From Chloroflexota bacterium (GTDB taxonomy: Bacteria; Chloroflexota; Dehalococcoidia; UBA2979), in NCBI GenBank assembly GCA_027592975.1, contig JAQCJS010000071.1, positions 1 through 6,157 on the forward strand: a stretch of 6,157 nucleotides of DNA, given 5' to 3'. Shown piece after piece: positions 1 to 3,800 of the stretch; the first letter of the stretch is position 1, and each line of letters opens with the position of its first letter. A program made the position numbers and the translations under genes. A model generated the notes under the pieces. The model was given only the letters and a program-made list of their open reading frames with translations. It was not told where the DNA came from and ran no database searches.

Positions 1-83
1 TGGGGCTGGCCCACACCGTGCCCCGCACGCTGACGTCCGATGAAGCGCGGTCGGCGGCGGCGCGTCGGAACGCGCGCGGCGCG
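1..83. other. Window edge, no gene assigned
   Basis: This is the stretch downstream of the flavin reductase stop codon. Plus-strand reading frames 1 and 2 close within the first 42 bases. Frame 3 stays open but runs on as the antisense of the flavin reductase gene, so it is not credible. I see no T-tract terminator and no convincing start for a further minus-strand gene. Confidence 0.5.
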
Positions 84-896
84 CTACTCGCGCGGGGACT
101 CGCCGAGGACGTGGCCGCGCGAGAGGTCGAGGACGCTCTCCGGGGACACCTCCAGCTCCAGGCCGGTGATGTCCACCGTGCGCCCCCCTTCCACCTCGCG
201 CTTGAGCGCCTCCAGGCGCTCAAGGCGCTTCTCGCGGGCGTCCTTCGTCAGCTCCAGCTCCTCCTGCAGGCGCTCGCGCAGCACGCGCTCGGGCGCCTCG
301 GAGAGGCCCGGCACGCGCGCCTCCACGACGCGCGAGAGGAACGAGTAGCGCGTGCCGCCGAGGTAGTGGAGCGGCCGGGTCTCCTCTGGGCCCAGCACCC
401 AGCCGTCGTCGAACGCCTCCGGATCCACCTGCACCGCGCTGACCAGCGCGACGAACAGGACGTGATCGCCCAGCGGCATCACCTCCACCACCGCGCACTC
501 CACCCACGCGGCGCACGCCGCCAGCAGTGGCGCGGTCGCCTTCATCGGCCCGAACGTCTCCAGCTGGGTCGCATCGATCTTGTCGATGCGGTCGCCGTGC
601 AGCCAGCCGAGGTACTGCACGTGGTGCAGCAGCGGCCGCGTGGGGAAGTTGAGGACGAACTCCTGCGAGTGGCGGATCATCTCCGCCGTGTGCCGTGACT
701 GCTCCACGGCGATCGCCACCATCGGCGGGTTCGCGGAGACCGGCATGTGCCACGCGAGCGGCATCACGTTCGCCTGGCCGTGCCATGACGACGTGACGAG
801 CACGACCGGCCCGCCCAGCAGCAGGCGCGCGGCAGCGGCCTTCGGGCGTTCCTCGACGTGCTCGGGGGCGGGGCGGATGAGGGGGTCGTTGGTCAC
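84..896 (-). CDS. Flavin reductase-like domain protein with charged C-terminal tail
   Basis: The product is 270 residues, starting at GTG and ending at TAG. Residues about 20-190 resemble the FMN-binding split-barrel flavin reductase-like family (NAD(P)H:flavin oxidoreductases and relatives). Recognisable parts are a VVLVTSSWHGQANVMPLAWH segment near 31-50, an NPPMVAIAV segment near 56-64 and an EFVLNFP segment at 79-85. Members bind FMN in the cytoplasm and either supply reduced flavin to a monooxygenase or act as flavin oxidoreductases; the substrate here is unknown. Residues about 198-237 are an Arg/Glu/Leu-rich stretch, probably a long helix or coiled coil, followed by a tail to 270. That extension is not part of the usual domain. 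The GTG has no clear Shine-Dalgarno, but a TATACT box lies 7 nt upstream, consistent with a leaderless start. Small protein A ends 43 nt upstream on the same strand. Confidence 0.85.
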   Translation of the reverse strand: MTNDPLIRPAPEHVEERPKAAAARLLLGGPVVLVTSSWHGQANVMPLAWHMPVSANPPMVAIAVEQSRHTAEMIRHSQEFVLNFPTRPLLHHVQYLGWLHGDRIDKIDATQLETFGPMKATAPLLAACAAWVECAVVEVMPLGDHVLFVALVSAVQVDPEAFDDGWVLGPEETRPLHYLGGTRYSFLSRVVEARVPGLSEAPERVLRERLQEELELTKDAREKRLERLEALKREVEGGRTVDITGLELEVSPESVLDLSRGHVLGESPRE

Positions 897-903
897 AGGC
901 CTG

Positions 904-909
904 AGTATA
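904..909 (-). promoter_or_regulatory. Candidate -10 box of a leaderless promoter
   Basis: TATACT on the minus strand (one mismatch to TATAAT) is followed by 7 nt and then the GTG start of the flavin reductase gene. Transcription would therefore begin at or next to the start codon. No good -35 is visible 16-18 nt upstream, and no Shine-Dalgarno precedes the GTG. Read-through from the gene for small protein A is the alternative. Confidence 0.4.
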
Positions 910-939
910 GTCGCCGCCCCGCGACCAGCGGCGCCCTTG

Positions 940-1179
940 CTAGCCGCGGCGGAGCCGCTCCGCTGCGGCGCGGCGCGCCTGCTCTGCCTCGACCGGCGTC
1001 AGCGCCTGGTGGCACGAGTCACAGACGAAAGACGACGTGCGGTCGTCATGGCCCATGTCCTCGATCCGATCCCACCTCGGCGTTAGGGCACCGTGCGGGC
1101 ACTCCGCCGGTCCCGATGCGTCCCCCCGCGTGTGGCGGCGGTCGTCTGCGGTCTTGCGACCGAACAATCGATCCAGCAT
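940..1179 (-). CDS. Small CxH...CxxC zinc-finger-like protein A (unrecognised family)
   Basis: The product is 79 residues with no function I can name. The start ATG at 1179 is fixed by an AAGGAG Shine-Dalgarno (1187-1192) with 7 nt spacing; the same frame is open further upstream, but those codons look like leader. The protein begins with a short MLDRLFGRK segment. Cys27, His29, Cys53 and Cys56 could bind one zinc ion; His57 is an alternative ligand. The linker carries TPRW at 33-36, and the C-terminus is a charged helix-like stretch (EAEQARRAAAERLRR). It shares spacing and key residues with the protein at 3113-3343 (E26, C27, L32, P34, R35, W36, M42, D45, F51, V52, C53, C56, P62, E64 in an ungapped alignment) and, more loosely, with the protein at 3409-3612. 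It is upstream of, and possibly co-transcribed with, the flavin reductase gene. Confidence 0.72.
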   Translation of the reverse strand: MLDRLFGRKTADDRRHTRGDASGPAECPHGALTPRWDRIEDMGHDDRTSSFVCDSCHQALTPVEAEQARRAAAERLRRG

Positions 1180-1186
1180 GGCAATG

Positions 1187-1192
1187 CTCCTT
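1187..1192 (-). promoter_or_regulatory. Shine-Dalgarno AAGGAG that sets the start of small protein A
   Basis: AAGGAG on the minus strand lies 7 nt before the ATG at 1179. It supports this start over an in-frame ATG 20 codons further upstream. Confidence 0.7.
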
Positions 1193-1230
1193 CCGTCCGT
1201 GTCCAGCGTAGACACGGCGACCTCCGCAGA

Positions 1231-1259
1231 ACTACACACGTAATCGTTCTGCTAGTGAA
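1231..1259 (-). promoter_or_regulatory. Candidate sigma-70-like promoter for small protein A
   Basis: On the minus strand, TTCACT (1254-1259) is followed after 17 nt by TGTAGT (1231-1236). Each hexamer matches consensus at 4 of 6 positions. It would give a leader of about 45 nt ending in the AAGGAG ribosome binding site. It lies in the 196-nt divergent gap between protein A and the YkgJ-type gene. Confidence 0.3.
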
Positions 1260-1363
1260 CTGGTGCATCCCGAAAGCGTGGGAACGGGCGCGCGTTACGT
1301 TCGTGGCGGGGGGATTGGTGGGAGCATGGCGGCTCAGGCGTCGCGTCGAACACGGCGCCCGGA

Positions 1364-1369
1364 TATATT
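1364..1369 (+). promoter_or_regulatory. Candidate -10 box of a leaderless promoter
   Basis: TATATT ends 6 nt before the ATG at 1376, so the transcript would start at or beside the start codon. There is no Shine-Dalgarno in front of this ATG and no good -35 at normal spacing. It matches the arrangement at the flavin reductase gene. Confidence 0.45.
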
Positions 1370-1375
1370 CGGCGC

Positions 1376-1975
1376 ATGGACGTGCCGCAGGACTGGGAAG
1401 ACTGGTGGGACGAACTGCGCTTCGTCACGCTGGCCGAGGCGAAGTCGATGGATTGCAACCGCTGCGGCGAGTGCTGCTCCTCGCTCCGCGCGCCCGGCGG
1501 CGGGATGTGGTCGTGGGGCGGACTCCCGAAGGGCCGGCACTACGGGCTGATCACGTTGCTGGATGAGCGCACCCTGAAGCCCCGCGCCTGGCAGCCCGGC
1601 GACGATCACCCGCGCGCCCACAACGCCTACGACTGCACCGCGCTCGAGATCCTCGACGACGACACGACGAACTGTGCGATCTACGGCAACGCACGCCAGC
1701 CCGCGCGCTGCCTGCAGTTCCCGGTGTTCTACGAGGGCATCGAGGAGGAGCTGGCGGAAGGGCCGATCCTCTTGCGCACGGAGCCCCTGAACTCCTGCAC
1801 CTGGTACCTGATGGTCGTGGTGAACGACGACAGCCCCGTCCTGGGCTGGCGGCGCAAAGACCAGATGCTCCCGTGGTCGCGGCTCTCCGCCGTCCGCCGC
1901 GAGCAGGCGTACGAGGTCATCCGCGAGGCCGAGCGCCTGCGCGACCTGGTCCAGCCGATTCCCCGCACCCGCTAG
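1376..1975 (+). CDS. YkgJ-type Zn/Fe-chelating cysteine-cluster protein
   Basis: The product is 199 residues. The diagnostic cluster is C27-x-x-C30-G-x-C33-C34, followed by C87 and by the second hallmark C100-A-I-Y-x-x-x-R-x-P-x-x-C112-x-x-F-P. This order is that of the YkgJ / CxxCxxCC family, thought to chelate an iron or zinc centre; no reaction is established for most members. A further C141 lies outside the hallmark motifs. The N-terminus is rich in Trp, Asp and Glu (DWEDWWDEL at 6-14). No signal peptide or membrane segment is visible, so it should be cytoplasmic. The start is the first ATG of the frame and has a TATATT box 6 nt before it instead of a Shine-Dalgarno. It appears to be a single-gene unit, with sdpR having its own promoter downstream. 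Family assignment is secure; function is not. Confidence 0.85.
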   Translation: MDVPQDWEDWWDELRFVTLAEAKSMDCNRCGECCSSLRAPGGGMWSWGGLPKGRHYGLITLLDERTLKPRAWQPGDDHPRAHNAYDCTALEILDDDTTNCAIYGNARQPARCLQFPVFYEGIEEELAEGPILLRTEPLNSCTWYLMVVVNDDSPVLGWRRKDQMLPWSRLSAVRREQAYEVIREAERLRDLVQPIPRTR

Positions 1976-1993
1976 ACCTGCGCCGCCGTCCGG

Positions 1994-2023
1994 TTCAGCC
2001 GCCGCTCTCGTATGTGCTATTAT
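1994..2023 (+). promoter_or_regulatory. Candidate promoter of the sdpR-sdpI operon
   Basis: TATTAT at 2018-2023 is a good -10. TTCAGC at 1994-1999, 18 nt upstream, is a weak -35. Transcription would start near 2030, inside the palindrome at 2023-2046, so a protein bound there would block the promoter. Confidence 0.5.
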
Positions 2024-2046
2024 TCGGTCGTTGGCGAACTACCGAA
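2023..2046 (+). promoter_or_regulatory. Inverted-repeat operator, probable SdpR autoregulation site
   Basis: The arms are TTCGGT-c-GTT (2023-2032) and AAC-t-ACCGAA (2037-2046), separated by GGCG. Nine of ten positions pair. The site overlaps the last base of the -10 and covers the expected transcription start. ArsR-fold dimers bind imperfect palindromes of this kind in their own promoters, so SdpR is the likely ligand (inference). Confidence 0.55.
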
Positions 2047-2068
2047 CAATCCGCCTCGAGGCATCCGG

Positions 2069-2371
2069 ATGGCGATCGACGAGGTCTTCCGCGCACTGAG
2101 CGACCCGACGCGCCGCGCCGTGGTCCGGCTGCTCCGCGAGGAGGGGCCGATCACCGCGGGCGACATCGCGGATCGGTTCGACCTGGCCAAGTCCACCATG
2201 TCCGGGCACTTCGCCGTACTCAAGCAGGCGGGGCTGTTGGTCGCGGAGCGGCAGGGCACGCGCGTGGTCTATGGACTGAGCCTCTCCGTCTTCGAGGAGA
2301 CCGTGGACGCGGTCATGGAGTTGCTGGGCGGCGCGAAGGTGCGCCCGGCGAAGCGGGAGCGGAAGCAATGA
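2069..2371 (+). CDS. sdpR: SdpR-type ArsR-fold autorepressor
   Basis: The product is 100 residues, a winged helix-turn-helix of the ArsR superfamily. It opens with the VFRALSDPTRRAVVRLL signature (6-22), continues through ITAGDIADRFDLA (28-40), a recognition helix around 41-54 (KSTMSGHFAVLKQA), and a beta-wing near 57-69. The metal-site motif ELCVCDL of metal sensors is absent, so it should not sense metals through that site. The match is to the SdpR subgroup, whose founder represses its own operon in Bacillus subtilis and is held at the membrane by SdpI. ATG 2069 is chosen because GAGG (2058-2061) sits 7 nt upstream and the homologous domain begins there. An earlier in-frame ATG at 2012 lies within the promoter. 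The stop overlaps the start of sdpI by ATGA, so the two are translationally coupled. The tail (KRERKQ) is basic. Confidence 0.88.
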   Translation: MAIDEVFRALSDPTRRAVVRLLREEGPITAGDIADRFDLAKSTMSGHFAVLKQAGLLVAERQGTRVVYGLSLSVFEETVDAVMELLGGAKVRPAKRERKQ

Positions 2372-3096
2372 GCGACATGAACGCGGCGAGCGAGACGAGG
2401 TTCCACCCGGGCGCGTTCATGCGACGCGAATGGCCGCACTGGTGCGCGCTCATTGCGATGTTCACGGCCTCCGCGTGGGCGTGGGAACACGTCACGCTCC
2501 CCATCCCCACGCACTGGAACTTCCGCGGCGAGGTGGACGGCTACGGCGGCCGGTTCGAGGGGCTGCTGCTCACGCCGCTGATCACCCTCGGGCTGTACGT
2601 GCTGCTGCTCCTGCTCCCGCGCATCGATCCGGGGCGTGCGAACTACGCCTCGTTCACGGGGCCGTACGCCGTCATCCGCGCCTCGCTCACGCTGATGATG
2701 GGCGGGATGCACGCGTTGCTCGTCGCGACGGCGCTCGGCTACCCGGTGGACGCGGGCCGGTGGATCCCGGTAGGTGCCGGCGCGCTGCTGGTGGTGATGG
2801 GCAACGTCATGGGGAAGGTGCGGCCGAACTTCTTTGTCGGGATCAGGACGCCGTGGACGCTCACCAGCACGCGGTCGTGGGAGAAGACTCACCGGATGGG
2901 CGGCTGGCTGTTCTTGGTGGCCGGGGTGCTGCTCGCCGCCGGTTCGCTCAGCGGGGTGCCGGAAGTGATGATCGGCGTGGGCGTCTTCGGCGCGGCCTCG
3001 CTCGTGTGGCTGATCTACTACTCGTGGCGGGAGTGGCGTCGCGACCCCGACCGCGTCTCGGTCACCGGCACACGCCCCGCGTCCGAGGATCGCTGA
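2368..3096 (+). CDS. sdpI: SdpI-family integral membrane protein (signal transduction/immunity type)
   Basis: The product is 242 residues with about six predicted membrane segments: near 22-40, 66-84, 99-122, 131-147, 176-195 and 198-217. Two family signatures are present. One is P47-x-H-W-N-F-R-G-E-V-D-G-Y59 after the first membrane segment, typical of DUF1648. The other is G145-N-x-M-G-K-x-R-P-N ... G-I-R-T-P-W-T-L165 with W171 and TH174-175, typical of the SdpI domain. In Bacillus subtilis SdpI gives immunity to the SdpC toxin and recruits SdpR to the membrane to relieve repression. The ATGA overlap with sdpR and the GGGAG 8 nt upstream of ATG 2368 support this start, although the frame stays open to 1873. 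No SdpC-like gene is in the window, so whether it confers immunity or senses another signal is unknown. It ends 16 nt from the convergent gene for protein B. Confidence 0.87.
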   Translation: MSDMNAASETRFHPGAFMRREWPHWCALIAMFTASAWAWEHVTLPIPTHWNFRGEVDGYGGRFEGLLLTPLITLGLYVLLLLLPRIDPGRANYASFTGPYAVIRASLTLMMGGMHALLVATALGYPVDAGRWIPVGAGALLVVMGNVMGKVRPNFFVGIRTPWTLTSTRSWEKTHRMGGWLFLVAGVLLAAGSLSGVPEVMIGVGVFGAASLVWLIYYSWREWRRDPDRVSVTGTRPASEDR

Positions 3097-3112
3097 CCGG
3101 GCGGCGTGGCGT

Positions 3113-3343
3113 CTAGCGGCCCGCCTCGCGGATGAGGTGGCGTCCGGCGACCTCCGTGGGAAGGTACTCGCGTCCGCACGGGTGGCAGACGAAACCCATC
3201 GCCTGGGCGTCGTCCTCCATCACCTGCGGGCCGCGCCAGCGGGGCATCAGCGTATGGCCGATGCACTCCTGCACGCGGGCCGCGCGCGCCGTCTGGCGGA
3301 AGGTCGGCTTCACAGCTCCGAAGATCGCGGACAGCACGGACAT
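3113..3343 (-). CDS. Small CxxH...CxxC zinc-finger-like protein B (unrecognised family)
   Basis: The product is 76 residues and I do not recognise a named family. ATG 3343 is preceded by GAGGAG (3350-3355) at 6 nt, which decides the start although the frame is open far upstream. Candidate metal ligands are Cys27, His30, Cys53 and Cys56. The linker contains MPRW (33-36), and an N-terminal SAIFGAVK segment echoes the DRLFGRK segment of protein A. Against protein A the two align end to end without gaps around the cluster, with about 14 identities between residues 26 and 64, so they look like paralogues. The one shift is the first histidine: C-x-x-H here, C-x-H in the others. It lies 65 nt downstream of the gene for protein C and is probably co-transcribed with it. 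The protein may bind zinc and act as a small adaptor or nucleic-acid-binding protein, but nothing in the sequence settles this. Confidence 0.7.
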   Translation of the reverse strand: MSVLSAIFGAVKPTFRQTARAARVQECIGHTLMPRWRGPQVMEDDAQAMGFVCHPCGREYLPTEVAGRHLIREAGR

Positions 3344-3349
3344 GGGCGG

Positions 3350-3355
3350 CTCCTC
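3350..3355 (-). promoter_or_regulatory. Shine-Dalgarno GAGGAG that sets the start of small protein B
   Basis: GAGGAG on the minus strand is 6 nt before ATG 3343. It fixes the start of a short protein within a much longer open frame. Confidence 0.65.
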
Positions 3356-3408
3356 GGCCCGAGCGTAGCGCGCCGATGCCTTCGTGGGAACGCCCCGCGA
3401 TCGTCGGG

Positions 3409-3612
3409 CTAGCCCTGCGCTCCCAGCGTGCGCACCGGAGCCTCGCTGCAGACCTCCTGCGCCTCCATCGCGCTCAGTTCCCGGTGGCAACCCTCGCAGA
3501 CGTAGCCGTCCGATTCTGGCAGCGGGCGGAGAGCCATGTGCAGGCACTCCGCGGCGCGGTCCACCAGGTGGCGGGCGCGGGTGTCGTGGTCGCGTGAGTT
3601 TGAGTTCGCCAT
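3409..3612 (-). CDS. Small CxH...CxxC zinc-finger-like protein C (unrecognised family)
   Basis: The product is 67 residues, starting at ATG 3612 with a near-perfect AAGGAGG Shine-Dalgarno (3619-3625) 6 nt upstream. Cys23, His25, Cys39 and Cys42 form the same E-C-x-H ... (F/Y)-V-C-x-x-C pattern as proteins A and B, followed by HREL and a Glu-Ala pair. The linker between the two half-sites is about 10 residues shorter than in A and B and lacks the PRW motif, retaining only L28 and P30. The N-terminus is polar (MANSNSRDHDTR) and there is no LFG segment. An extra Cys55 lies after the cluster. It is first in a probable two-gene unit with protein B and is divergent from the helicase, sharing a 188-nt intergenic region. 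It may bind zinc; its role is unknown. Confidence 0.7.
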   Translation of the reverse strand: MANSNSRDHDTRARHLVDRAAECLHMALRPLPESDGYVCEGCHRELSAMEAQEVCSEAPVRTLGAQG

Positions 3613-3618
3613 GCCTTG

Positions 3619-3625
3619 CCTCCTT
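3619..3625 (-). promoter_or_regulatory. Strong Shine-Dalgarno AAGGAGG of small protein C
   Basis: AAGGAGG on the minus strand is spaced 6 nt from ATG 3612. It is among the strongest ribosome binding sites in the window and argues that this short ORF is really translated. Confidence 0.7.
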
Positions 3626-3677
3626 GTGGCAGGCAGTCACCGGGCGACGGAACCTACAACATCTGTAATCGTCATGC

Positions 3678-3716
3678 GTGCCGGGCGGCACAATCCCCCA
3701 CACTCGACAGGGGATT
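3678..3716. repeat. Two adjacent inverted repeats in the divergent promoter region
   Basis: The first is GTGCC-gggc-GGCAC (3678-3691). The second, beginning on the next base, is AATCCCC (3692-3698) and GGGGATT (3710-3716), a perfect 7-bp match with an 11-nt spacer. Neither is followed by a T-tract on either strand, so they do not look like terminators. They lie between protein C and the helicase, upstream of the helicase -35, where a regulator could control both genes. Confidence 0.4.
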
Positions 3717-3725
3717 CGCGCAGGT

Positions 3726-3755
3726 TTGACCGGCCGGGAGGTGCGGGAGTAGGGT
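3726..3755 (+). promoter_or_regulatory. Candidate helicase promoter
   Basis: TTGACC (3726-3731) matches the -35 consensus at 5 of 6 positions. TAGGGT (3750-3755), 18 nt later, fits the relaxed TANNNT -10 of GC-rich bacteria. Transcription would start near 3762, leaving a leader of about 40 nt that ends in GGGAG (3790-3794), 6 nt before the ATG. Confidence 0.45.
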
Positions 3756-3757
3756 TC

Positions 3758-3784
3758 AGAACATACGTACCGAACGTGTGTCCG
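3758..3784 (+). promoter_or_regulatory. Two overlapping LexA-like (SOS) boxes
   Basis: The known Gram-positive LexA site is CGAAC-RNRY-GTTCG. Box 1, AGAACATACGTACC (3758-3771), has the GAAC half, a fitting ATAC centre and GTaC in place of GTTC. Box 2, CGAACGTGTGTCCG (3771-3784), has CGAAC, a fitting GTGT centre and GTcCG. Each differs from the GAAC-N4-GTTC core at one base. They lie 13 bp apart directly after the -10, a position where bound LexA would block transcription. Confidence 0.45.
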
Positions 3785-3800
3785 CAACCGGGAGCCCGCG

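Noticed and set aside
18..698. A 226-residue open frame on the plus strand
   Set aside because: It is antisense to the flavin reductase gene, with biased Arg/Leu/His/Ala composition and no recognisable domain.
912..933. CGCCGC/GCGGCG inverted repeat between protein A and the flavin reductase gene as a terminator
   Set aside because: The stem is only 6 bp with a 10-nt loop and no T-tract follows. Such GC repeats are common by chance here.
1247..1260. GTTC...GAAC inverted half-sites as an SOS box for protein A
   Set aside because: The halves are in the opposite order and spacing to a LexA site and coincide with the candidate -35. I read it as chance.
2012..2068. Longer SdpR start at ATG 2012
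   Set aside because: This ATG lies within the promoter and upstream of the operator, has no Shine-Dalgarno, and would add residues absent from the ArsR-fold family.
1873..2367. N-terminal extension of SdpI by 165 codons in the same open frame
   Set aside because: It overlaps the YkgJ-type gene and all of sdpR in another frame. The extension is low-complexity Arg/Pro/Gly, and the SdpI family start matches ATG 2368 with its own ribosome binding site.
2069..2371. Metal-sensing ArsR/SmtB repressor
   Set aside because: There are no cysteines in the protein and no ELCVCDL-type motif, and the adjacent sdpI fixes it as SdpR-type.
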